This document shows positions 18,673 to 26,370 of a stretch of DNA of 64,000 nt, one piece after another. The notes under the pieces were generated by a model that was not told the origin of the DNA, did no database searches, and was given only the letters and a program-made list of their open reading frames with translations. How positions within the stretch are numbered: position 1 is the first letter of the stretch; each line of letters begins with the position of its first letter. The DNA is from Streptomyces sp. NBC_01288. Lineage in GTDB: Bacteria; Actinomycetota; Actinomycetes; Streptomycetales; Streptomycetaceae. A program made the translations under genes and the position numbers. The stretch covers positions 6,881,001 to 6,945,000 of the forward strand of contig NZ_CP108427.1 in the NCBI RefSeq assembly GCF_035982055.1, given 5' to 3'.

Positions 18673-18740
18673 AGGCCGTCTGCTTCGCAGGGCGGCTGGA
18701 CTGCGGGGGTGCCGTCCCTGAGCTAGAGAGTGAGATCAGC

Positions 18741-19061
18741 GTGTACGCCATCGTGCGCAGCGGTGGTCGCCAGCACAAGGTTGCTGTCGGCGACATCGTT
18801 GAGGTTGACAAGATTTCCACTGCCAAGGTTGGCGACACGGTCGAGCTCTCGACCCTGCTCGTTGTCGACGGCGACGCTGTGACCAGCGACCCGTGGGTGC
18901 TGGCCGGCATCAAGGTCCAGGCCGAGATCGTGGACCACCACAAGGGCGTCAAGATCGACATCCTTCGGTACAAGAACAAGACCGGTTACCGCCGTCGTCA
19001 GGGCCACCGCCAGCAGTACACGGCGATCAAGGTCACTGAGATCCCCGCGGCTGCGAAGTAA
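18741..19061 (+). CDS. rplU: 50S ribosomal protein L21
   Basis: A 106-residue protein starting at GTG 18741 with the L21 signature VYAIVRSGGRQHKV. It ends with the RNA-contacting basic region KNKTGYRRRQGHRQQYT. The larger open frame from 18522 is only leader sequence. It is the first gene of the rplU-rpmA operon, with rpmA starting 14 nt downstream. L21 binds 23S rRNA early in 50S assembly. The ribosome site is weak (GAGAGTGAGA), which may relate to the structured leader. Confidence 0.97.
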   Translation: MYAIVRSGGRQHKVAVGDIVEVDKISTAKVGDTVELSTLLVVDGDAVTSDPWVLAGIKVQAEIVDHHKGVKIDILRYKNKTGYRRRQGHRQQYTAIKVTEIPAAAK

Positions 19062-19075
19062 GGGACTGAGGAGAG

Positions 19076-19330
19076 ATGGCACACAAGAAGGGCGCATCGT
19101 CCACCCGGAACGGTCGCGACTCCAATGCCCAGCGGCTCGGCGTGAAGCGCTTCGGCGGTCAGGTCGTCAACGCTGGTGAGATCCTGGTCCGCCAGCGCGG
19201 CACCCACTTCCACCCCGGTTCGGGCGTCGGCCGTGGCGGCGACGACACGCTGTTCGCGCTGAACGCCGGTGCGGTGGAGTTCGGTACGCACCGTGGCCGC
19301 AAGGTCGTGAACATCGTTCCGGTCGCCTGA
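19076..19330 (+). CDS. rpmA: 50S ribosomal protein L27
   Basis: An 84-residue protein starting at ATG 19076 with GAGGAG just upstream. The N-terminal MAHKKGASSTRNGRDS is the L27 tail that reaches the peptidyl-transferase centre, followed by RLGVKRFGGQ and the QRGTHFHPGSGVGRG signature. It has no N-terminal cleaved extension of the Firmicutes type. It is co-transcribed with rplU and followed by a strong terminator before obg. Confidence 0.97.
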   Translation: MAHKKGASSTRNGRDSNAQRLGVKRFGGQVVNAGEILVRQRGTHFHPGSGVGRGGDDTLFALNAGAVEFGTHRGRKVVNIVPVA

Positions 19331-19369
19331 GACATCAGGTAGCTGATTCAGGCAACTGATCGGAAGCTT

Positions 19370-19417
19370 TCGCGAGGCGGACCTCACTTCCCTTCCGGGA
19401 AGCGGGTCCGCCTTTCG
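19370..19417 (+). terminator. Terminator after rpmA
   Basis: AGGCGGACC (19375-19383) pairs with GGTCCGCCT (19405-19413). An inner CTTCCC/GGGAAG stem and an outer CGCG pairing lengthen it, and TTT follows. It separates the ribosomal operon from obg. Confidence 0.8.
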
Positions 19418-19488
19418 CGTGTTTCTACTGGTAGCAGCACGTAGCTGCGCCGCTAAGACTTTCCTGTACGTAACTGGAGGCACATCCC

Positions 19489-20925
19489 ATGACCACCTTC
19501 GTGGACCGCGTCGAGCTGCATGTCGCCGCGGGTAGCGGAGGCCACGGCTGTGCCTCCGTCCACCGTGAGAAGTTCAAGCCGCTCGGCGGCCCGGACGGCG
19601 GCAACGGTGGAAGGGGTGGCGATGTCACCCTCATCGTCGACCAGTCCGTGACCACGCTGCTCGACTACCACCACTCCCCGCACCGCAAGGCCACCAACGG
19701 CAAGCCCGGCGAGGGCGGCAACCGCTCCGGCAAGGACGGCACGGACCTGGTCCTGCCGGTGCCGGACGGCACGGTCGTGATGGACGGCGCGGGCAACGTG
19801 CTCGCCGACCTGGTCGGCCACGGCACGTCGTACGTCGCCGCGCAGGGCGGCCGGGGCGGCCTCGGCAACGCGGCGCTGGCCTCGGCCCGCCGCAAGGCGC
19901 CGGGCTTCGCACTCCTCGGCGTCCCCGGTGGCCTCCAGGACATCGTCCTGGAGCTGAAGACGGTCGCCGACGTGGCCCTGGTCGGCTACCCGAGCGCCGG
20001 CAAGTCCTCGCTGATCTCCGTGCTGAGCGCGGCCAAGCCGAAGATCGCCGACTACCCCTTCACCACCCTGATCCCGAACCTCGGCGTGGTGACGGCCGGC
20101 GAGACGGTCTACACGATCGCCGACGTGCCCGGTCTCATCCCCGGCGCCAGCCAGGGCAAGGGCCTCGGCCTGGAGTTCCTGCGCCACGTGGAGCGGTGCA
20201 GCGTGCTGGTGCACATCCTGGACACGGCGACGCTTGAGTCCGAGCGTGACCCGATCTCCGACCTCGACATGATCGAGGAGGAGCTGAAGCAGTACGGCGG
20301 CCTCGACCGGCGCCCGCGCATGGTCGTCCTGAACAAGATCGACGTACCGGACGGCAAGGACCTGGCCGAGATGGTGCGGCCGGACCTGGAGGCGCGCGGC
20401 TACCGCGTCTTCGAGGTGTCGGCGGTGGCGCACACGGGACTGCGTGAACTCTCCTTCGCGCTCGCGGAGTTGATCGCGGCGTCGCGTGCCGCGAAGCCGC
20501 AGGAGGAGGCGACCCGGATCGTCATCCGCCCGAAGGCGGTCGACGACAGCGGCTTCACCGTCGTACAGGAGGAGGACGGCCTCTTCCGCGTACGCGGCGA
20601 GAAGCCCGAACGCTGGGTCCGCCAGACCGACTTCAGCAACGACGAGGCCGTCGGCTACCTCGCCGATCGCCTCAACCGCCTCGGTGTCGAGCAGTCCCTG
20701 ATGAAGGCGGGCGCCCGCTCCGGCGACGGCGTCGCGATCGGCCCCGAGGACAACGCGGTCGTCTTCGACTGGGAGCCGACGGTGATGGCCGGCGCGGAGA
20801 TGCTCGGCCGCCGCGGCGAGGACCACCGCTTCGAGGCCCCGCGCCCGGCGGCACAACGCCGCCGCGACAGCCAGGCGGAGCGGGACGACGCGACCCAGGA
20901 GTTCAACGACTTCAAGCCGTTCTGA
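19489..20925 (+). CDS. obg: GTPase Obg/CgtA
   Basis: A 478-residue Obg GTPase. The glycine-rich Obg fold covers residues 1-160 (GGPDGGNGGRGGDV, GTVVMDGAGNVLADL). The G domain has a P-loop at about 166 (GYPSAGKSSLI), G3 DVPGL and G4 NKID near residue 282. A C-terminal OCT domain (residues about 340-425) precedes a Streptomyces-type acidic/Arg tail. It binds the 50S subunit and acts in ribosome assembly; in Streptomyces it is linked to the onset of aerial growth. It starts at ATG with GGAGG 8 nt upstream. It is transcribed separately from rpmA, which ends in a terminator. Confidence 0.97.
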   Translation: MTTFVDRVELHVAAGSGGHGCASVHREKFKPLGGPDGGNGGRGGDVTLIVDQSVTTLLDYHHSPHRKATNGKPGEGGNRSGKDGTDLVLPVPDGTVVMDGAGNVLADLVGHGTSYVAAQGGRGGLGNAALASARRKAPGFALLGVPGGLQDIVLELKTVADVALVGYPSAGKSSLISVLSAAKPKIADYPFTTLIPNLGVVTAGETVYTIADVPGLIPGASQGKGLGLEFLRHVERCSVLVHILDTATLESERDPISDLDMIEEELKQYGGLDRRPRMVVLNKIDVPDGKDLAEMVRPDLEARGYRVFEVSAVAHTGLRELSFALAELIAASRAAKPQEEATRIVIRPKAVDDSGFTVVQEEDGLFRVRGEKPERWVRQTDFSNDEAVGYLADRLNRLGVEQSLMKAGARSGDGVAIGPEDNAVVFDWEPTVMAGAEMLGRRGEDHRFEAPRPAAQRRRDSQAERDDATQEFNDFKPF

Positions 20926-21186
20926 GGGGCGGGGCGGAGCGGGTTTCGGGTGGCTGGGGCTGGGCGGTGAGTGTTCGGCGGGCGGGGTGACTGTCCGGCC
21001 CGGTGTGACGACGGTTCACCCGGTGCCCTCGCCGCTCGCTCCGCGTGATGGTCGTCCGCCAGGTGGGGCCGAACTGCCCGCTCGGTTCGGCGAGTTGATC
21101 GTCTGTCAGGCTTGCTTGCCGTCCGGCTGGGTGTGAAGGCCGCTCGCCCCGTCCGACGGACGATCAACTCGCGCGACGGTCGCTCG

Positions 21187-21566
21187 CCTGGCGTGACGGC
21201 TTCCTGTCCGGTGCTGCGGCCGTCCGCCGCAGCGAGGTGACTGCCCGTCGGGCGCGGTGACCGGTCGACCGGCGGGATGCCCATGTGCCCGGCGCGATGG
21301 CCGCCTGTCCGGCGCGGCAGTCCTCCGCCCCGGCGAGCTGATCGCCCGTCAGGCGCGCTGGCTGTCCGGCCTGGCGTGACGGCTTCCTGTCCGGTGCTGC
21401 GGCCGTCCGCCGCAGCGAGGTGACTGCCCGTCGGGCGCGGTGACCGGTCGACGGGCGGGATGCCCGCTCGCCCGGCGCGATGGCTGTCTGTCCGGCGCGG
21501 CAGTCCTCCGCCCCGGCGAGCTGATCGCCCGTCAGGCGCGCTGGCTGTCCGGCCTGGCGTGACGGC
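21187..21566. repeat. 183-bp tandem duplication in a gene-free stretch
   Basis: Copy 1 at 21187-21369 and copy 2 at 21370-21552 differ at about 7 positions, and a third copy begins at 21553 and stops after about 14 bp. The unit is itself built from degenerate segments of about 20 bp that share GTCCGGCGCG-like cores. Related, more diverged segments continue upstream to about 20990. The whole gap 20926-21805 holds no convincing gene. An antisense frame crosses the repeat because 183 is a multiple of three, but it reads as low-complexity Arg/Pro/Ser. Confidence 0.85.
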
Positions 21567-21660
21567 CGCTACCCTCCGCCCGCCGCTCACCCCCCGCGTC
21601 ACCCGCCCCCCGATCCCCCGTCCGGCGCCAAGATCATCCACCCCCGTAACGAATCTGGCC

Positions 21661-21691
21661 GAGACCCGTTGCTCCCGGAGTAACGGGTCTC
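21661..21691 (+). terminator. Hairpin before phoD
   Basis: GAGACCCGTT (21661-21670) pairs perfectly with AACGGGTCTC (21682-21691), with an inner CTCC/GGAG pairing. It may end read-through from the obg side; only a weak T-rich tract follows. Confidence 0.5.
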
Positions 21692-21805
21692 TCGCTGTGC
21701 GCTTATTTGTCATGGACGCGATACTTACTGTTCAACGGGCGGGACTCCGCGCACTGTGAGGCTTCCAAGTGACCCAAGAGGCCAACGTCGCAAGGGAGTT
21801 CACCG

Positions 21806-23356
21806 ATGACCGGAGCCGTATCACCCGATCGACGACGTTTTCTCGCGGCCGGTGCGGCGGTGCTGGGTGCCGCCGCTTCCGCTCAGCTCTGGCTGCCGAC
21901 CTCCGCGCGGGCTGCCGAAACGCCGTTGCCCGACGGGGTGTTCAGTCTCGGTATCGCCTCCGGGGACCCGCTGCCCGACGGCATCGTGCTGTGGACGCGG
22001 CTCGCCCCGGACCCGCTCAACGGGGGCGGGATGCCGGATCGTGTCGTTCCCGTGGAGTGGGAACTCGCCGAGGACGCACGGTTCAGAAAGCACGTACGTC
22101 GTGGCATCGCGCCCGCGCGGCCCGAGTACGGGCACAGCGTTCACGTAGATGTACGGGGACTGCGCCCCGGCCGTGACTACTGGTACCGCTTCCGCGTCAG
22201 CGGGCAGCTCTCCGCCACCGGCCGCACCCGCACCGCGCCCCACACGAACAGCTCCGGCGGCCGGCTCCGCGTCGCGCTCGCCTCCTGCCAGAACTGGCAG
22301 AACGGCTACTTCACGCCGTACGCCGACATGCTGTCCCAGGACCCCGACTTCGTGCTCTTCGTCGGTGACTACATCTACGAGTCGGCGCCCTCGGGCGGGG
22401 GACCGCGTCGGCACGAGGGGACCGGGGAGCCGTACAGCCTCGTCCAATACCGCAATCGGTACGCGCAGTACCGGACCGACCCGGATCTGCTGGCCATCCA
22501 TGCCAACACCCCCTGGGTCGTGACCTTCGACGACCACGAGGTCGACAACGACTGGGCGGGAGAGGTCCCGCAGGACCCCGACAAGCAGTCGCACGACGCG
22601 TTCGTCGCGCGGCTGACCGCGGCCTTCCAGGCGTACTACGAGCACATGCCGGTGCGCGCGAGCGCCGTGCCGAACGGGCCGCACATCCAGATGTACCGGC
22701 GGCTCGAATTCGGCCGCCTGATGCGGCTCAACGTGCTGGACACCCGGCAGTTCCGCAGCGACCAGGCCACCACGCAGGCCGGCGCCGAGGACCCGGCGAT
22801 GACGATGATGGGCGCCGAGCAGAAGGCGTGGCTGCTGCACGGGCTGCGGCACTCGCCCGCCCGCTGGAACGTCATCGCCTCGCAGATCATGATGGCCGAG
22901 ACGGACATCCTGCTCGGTGCGGGCAAGCAGTGGTTCTACGACGCCTGGGACGGCTACCAGGTCGAACGCAACGCCCTGCTGGAGGACTTCAAGTCCGTCC
23001 GCAACCCCGTGGTGCTCAGCGGAGACCGGCACCTCACGATGATCAGCGATCTGAAAGAGGACTTCGCCGATCCGGACTCCGACGTCGTCGGCGCCGAGTT
23101 CGTCGGCACGTCCATCTCCAGCAACGGTGACCAGGACCAGGTCGCCTTCCACGCCCAGTGGGACCCGCTGATGGCGGACAACCCGCACTGGAAGGTGATC
23201 GACGCCCACCGCGGCTACCACCTGTTCGACATCCGCAAGGACGGCATCGACGCGCAGGTGAGGGTCGTGGACACCGTGCTCAAGCCCACGGCGACGCCGA
23301 GCACGTACGCGGCGCTCCGGGTGGAGGCGGGCCGACCCGGGGTGGAAAAAGTGTGA
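21806..23356 (+). CDS. phoD: Secreted alkaline phosphatase D (PhoD) family
   Basis: A 516-residue secreted phosphodiesterase/phosphatase. The N-terminus is a Tat signal peptide with twin arginine (DRRRFLAAGAAVLGAAASA) and a likely cleavage site near ARAAE. The mature part has the PhoD N-terminal beta domain (LGIASGDPLPDGIVLWTRL) and the metallophosphoesterase core. Conserved motifs are FVGDYIYE, FDDHEVDNDW and LSGDRHLTM, which supply the metal ligands. It releases phosphate from phosphodiesters, including teichoic acids, outside the cell under phosphate limitation. That suits the surface-polymer cluster downstream. A GGGAG ribosome site precedes the ATG. No convincing PHO box was seen. Confidence 0.93.
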   Translation: MTGAVSPDRRRFLAAGAAVLGAAASAQLWLPTSARAAETPLPDGVFSLGIASGDPLPDGIVLWTRLAPDPLNGGGMPDRVVPVEWELAEDARFRKHVRRGIAPARPEYGHSVHVDVRGLRPGRDYWYRFRVSGQLSATGRTRTAPHTNSSGGRLRVALASCQNWQNGYFTPYADMLSQDPDFVLFVGDYIYESAPSGGGPRRHEGTGEPYSLVQYRNRYAQYRTDPDLLAIHANTPWVVTFDDHEVDNDWAGEVPQDPDKQSHDAFVARLTAAFQAYYEHMPVRASAVPNGPHIQMYRRLEFGRLMRLNVLDTRQFRSDQATTQAGAEDPAMTMMGAEQKAWLLHGLRHSPARWNVIASQIMMAETDILLGAGKQWFYDAWDGYQVERNALLEDFKSVRNPVVLSGDRHLTMISDLKEDFADPDSDVVGAEFVGTSISSNGDQDQVAFHAQWDPLMADNPHWKVIDAHRGYHLFDIRKDGIDAQVRVVDTVLKPTATPSTYAALRVEAGRPGVEKV

Positions 23357-23382
23357 CACTTTTCGTGAAAGTGTCACACTTT
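23348..23382. promoter_or_regulatory. Tandem perfect palindromes forming a 15-bp hairpin
   Basis: AAAGTGTGACACTTT (23348-23362), a 5-nt loop TCGTG and AAAGTGTCACACTTT (23368-23382) are exact reverse complements. Each arm is also a 7+1+7 palindrome by itself. The phoD stop codon (23354-23356) lies inside the first arm. It could be a terminator, a two-site operator for the next gene, or both. Confidence 0.7.
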
Positions 23383-23479
23383 CTGGACATGAACCCTGTG
23401 TGGCGGGAGCCTGGGACTCATCTGTGTCCCAGGCTCCTCTCAGGTCAAACTCAGGAACAACTCTTACCTTCCGTTAACC

Positions 23480-24667
23480 ATGGAGACGGACTGTATTAAG
23501 GAACCGCTGCCCGCCGGCACCCGGCTGCTGCACATCGGCCCGCACAAGACCGGGACCACGGCCATCCAGGGCGCGCTGTTCGCCGCGAAGGACACGATGC
23601 CCGAGCACGGCGTCGACTTCCCCGCGCACAGCAGGCACCCGATGGAAGCGGCCCTCGCCGCCTGCGCCCGGCCCGCGATGATGGGCGACACCGTGCCCAC
23701 CGACAAACACTGGACACGCCTCCTCGACGCCGTACGGGCCACCGGCGACCGCACCTCGGTGATCAGCAGCGAGTTCTTCGCCGACGCCCAGGACGACGAG
23801 ACGCTGGCCAGGATCGTCGAGCAGCTCGGCGGCGAGCGCGTGCACATCCTCATCACCCTGCGCCCGCTGGCGCGGATCATGCCCTCGCAGTGGCAGCAGT
23901 ACGTGCAGAACGGCCTGCGCATGGGCTACGGCGACTGGCTTGAGCACATGCTCCGCAAGGCGCCGTACGAGCAGCCCAATCCCAGCTTCTGGCGCCGGCA
24001 CCGGCACGACCGGCTGGTCGAGCGCTGGGCCCGGGTGGTCGGGCCCGAGCGCGTGACCGTCGTCGTGGTCGACGACGGCGACCGGGACGGACTGCTGCGC
24101 ACCTTCGAGGCGCTGCTCGGACTGCCCGCGCGTCTCCTGCGGCCGGTTCCGGACGCGGCGAACCGTTCTCTCACCCTCGCCGAGACCGAAATGCTGCGGA
24201 AGCTCAACGTGGAATTCCGCGGCAATGGACTCCCCGACGAGCTGTATTCCAAGCTGGTTCGCAACGGCGCCGTCATGCATATGAAGAATGCGTGCAGCCC
24301 GACTCCGCAGGACGTGAAGATCACCACGCCCCAGTGGGCGATCGAGGCGGCGGGGGCGATCGGCGCCGAGATGGCCGGGACCATTGCCGCCACGGGCGTA
24401 CGGGTCGTAGGGGACACGGCACTGCTTTCGGCCGTACCGGAGGCCGGGTCGGAGGCCGGGTCGGAGGCCGTGCGGGAGGCCTCCGGGGTGCCGCGGATCG
24501 CTCCCGAAGTGGCCGCGCAGGCGCTCTACGGGGCGCTCGCGGCGGCCGCCTCGGCGCCCGTGCGGCACAGTGCGCCGGCGAAGGCGCGGACGGTCCACCA
24601 GACGTCGTCGAAGGAACTCGTACGGGTTCTCGGTCACCGTTGTCTGAAGAAGCTCCGCCGGCGCTGA
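23480..24667 (+). CDS. Sulfotransferase-like protein of the surface-polymer cluster
   Basis: A 395-residue protein with a P-loop-like motif close to the N-terminus, LLHIGPHKTGTTAIQGALF. This is the 5'-phosphosulfate-binding loop of PAPS-dependent sulfotransferases. A second landmark, VHILITLRPLARIMPSQWQQYV, resembles the 3'-phosphate-binding Arg/Ser region. The C-terminal 80 residues are Ala/Glu-rich with a short GSEA repeat and end in KKLRRR. It precedes the CDP-ribitol and TagF-like genes, so it may sulfate a wall or capsule polymer, but catalytic activity is an inference. No clear ribosome site precedes the ATG. Confidence 0.65.
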   Translation: METDCIKEPLPAGTRLLHIGPHKTGTTAIQGALFAAKDTMPEHGVDFPAHSRHPMEAALAACARPAMMGDTVPTDKHWTRLLDAVRATGDRTSVISSEFFADAQDDETLARIVEQLGGERVHILITLRPLARIMPSQWQQYVQNGLRMGYGDWLEHMLRKAPYEQPNPSFWRRHRHDRLVERWARVVGPERVTVVVVDDGDRDGLLRTFEALLGLPARLLRPVPDAANRSLTLAETEMLRKLNVEFRGNGLPDELYSKLVRNGAVMHMKNACSPTPQDVKITTPQWAIEAAGAIGAEMAGTIAATGVRVVGDTALLSAVPEAGSEAGSEAVREASGVPRIAPEVAAQALYGALAAAASAPVRHSAPAKARTVHQTSSKELVRVLGHRCLKKLRRR

Positions 24668-24817
24668 GTTCCGTCAGCACCCGGTCACCAGCAGTGCAAG
24701 ATGAATGACAGATGTCGCGCACCTATGCGGTGGAGGTCACTCGCCTTGCACTGCGGTAACCGCGAGTGGGACCATTTGCCAGTTCCCCCATTGTCCCGAG
24801 GTAGGTCAAGGTCACCT

Positions 24818-26311
24818 GTGTCGCACATAGCCAAGCCCCGCACCACCGCAGTGATCCTGGCCGGCGGTACCGGCCAGCGGGTGGGTCTCTCGATCCCCAA
24901 GCAGCTGCTGAAGATCGCCGGCAAGGCAGTCATCGAGCACACCCTGACCACCTTCGAGAACGCCGACTCGATCGACGACATCATCGTCCTGATGGCGCCG
25001 GGTTACGTCCCGGACATCGAGAAGATCGTCGCCAAGGCCGGCTTCCAGAAGGTCACCCGGATCATCGAGGGCGGCTCGACGCGGAACGAGACCACCGAGC
25101 GCGCCATCGCCGCGCTCGGCGAGGGCCTGGCCGAGGGCGAGGACCGCAACGTCCTCTTCCACGACGCCGTGCGCCCCCTGCTCTCGCGGCGCGTGATCGA
25201 CGACTGTGTGATCGCCCTGGAGCGCTTCCAGGCCGTGGACGTGGCCATCCCGTCCGCCGACACCATCATCGTGACCCGCACCCACGGCGACGACGGCGAG
25301 TTCATCACCGAGATCCCCGACCGCGCCCGGCTGCGCCGCGGCCAGACGCCCCAGGCGTTCAAGCTGTCCACGATCCGCCGCGCCTACGAGGTCGCCGCCG
25401 GGGACCCCAACTTCCAGGCCACGGACGACTGTTCGGTCGTACTCAAGTACCTGCCCGACGTGCCGATCCACGTCGTCGCGGGCGACGAGTACAACATGAA
25501 GGTCACCCAGCCCGTCGACGTCTTCATCGCCGACAAGCTCTTCCAGCTCGCCTCCACGGCCGCCCCCGAGCAGGTCGACGAGGCCGCCTACCGCGAGCTG
25601 CTCACCGGCAAGACGCTGGTCGTCTTCGGCGGCTCGTACGGCATCGGCAAGGACATCGCCGAGGTCGCCGAGGGCTACGGCGCCACGGTGTACGCGCTGG
25701 GCCGCTCGACCACCGGCACGCACGTCGAGAACCCCGAGGAGGTCGACGACGCGCTGTCCAAGGCGTACGGCGAGACCGGGCGCATCGACTACGTCATCAA
25801 CACCGCGGGCGTGCTGCGCATCGGCAAGCTGGCCGAGACGGACAACGCGACGATCGAGGAGGCGCTGAAGGTCAACTACCTGGCGCCCGTGCAGATCGCC
25901 CGTTCCGCGTACAAGTACCTGGCCGAGACCAAGGGCCAGCTGCTGCTCTACACCTCCAGCAGCTACACCCGCGGCCGCGCCGAGTACAGCCTGTACTCCT
26001 CCACCAAGGCCGCGATGGTGAACCTCACCCAGGCCCTGGCGGACGAGTGGGCCGGCGACGGCATCCGCGTGAACTGCATCAACCCGGAGCGCACCGCCAC
26101 CCCGATGCGTACCAAGGCCTTCGGCCAGGAGCCGACCGGCACGCTGCTGTCCTCCGAGGCCGTGGCCCGTACCTCGCTCGACGTGCTGCTGTCCGAGCTG
26201 ACCGGCCACGTCATCGACGTCCGCCAGCAGGACCCGACGGCCGGCGCGGCCAAGGCCTCCGGCTTCGAGGCCGCCCTCGCCTCGGTCCTGGACGTCCAGG
26301 ACGGCGTTTAA
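24818..26311 (+). CDS. Bifunctional cytidylyltransferase / SDR reductase (probable CDP-ribitol synthesis)
   Basis: A 497-residue fusion. Residues 1-245 are an IspD/TarI-type cytidylyltransferase (ILAGGTGQRVGLSIPKQLL, then FHDAVRPLLS). Residues about 250-497 are an SDR domain (VFGGSYGIGKDIAEVA, NTAGVL, YSLYSSTKAAM). This is the layout of Haemophilus influenzae Acs1/Bcs1, which reduces ribulose-5-phosphate and makes CDP-ribitol, so the same product is likely here. GTG 24818 begins the domain; an ATG at 24701 gives an unlike extension. It is followed after 59 nt by the TagF-like gene that would use the product. Confidence 0.85.
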   Translation: MSHIAKPRTTAVILAGGTGQRVGLSIPKQLLKIAGKAVIEHTLTTFENADSIDDIIVLMAPGYVPDIEKIVAKAGFQKVTRIIEGGSTRNETTERAIAALGEGLAEGEDRNVLFHDAVRPLLSRRVIDDCVIALERFQAVDVAIPSADTIIVTRTHGDDGEFITEIPDRARLRRGQTPQAFKLSTIRRAYEVAAGDPNFQATDDCSVVLKYLPDVPIHVVAGDEYNMKVTQPVDVFIADKLFQLASTAAPEQVDEAAYRELLTGKTLVVFGGSYGIGKDIAEVAEGYGATVYALGRSTTGTHVENPEEVDDALSKAYGETGRIDYVINTAGVLRIGKLAETDNATIEEALKVNYLAPVQIARSAYKYLAETKGQLLLYTSSSYTRGRAEYSLYSSTKAAMVNLTQALADEWAGDGIRVNCINPERTATPMRTKAFGQEPTGTLLSSEAVARTSLDVLLSELTGHVIDVRQQDPTAGAAKASGFEAALASVLDVQDGV

Positions 26312-26370
26312 TTAAGCCTGCTTCTGAGATCCCGGTAAATTACTCGAAACCCCCAAGAGCAGGTTTATCA

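Noticed and set aside
21187..21566. CRISPR array
   Set aside because: There are only two long copies with no regular short repeat-spacer pattern and no cas genes.
20655..21713. Minus-strand frame across the 183-bp repeat
   Set aside because: It overlaps the obg C-terminus and reads as repetitive Arg/Pro/Ser; open only because the period is divisible by three.
21721..21805. PHO box upstream of phoD
   Set aside because: TGTTCAACGGG and GTTCACC are seen but not as the 11-bp direct repeats required.
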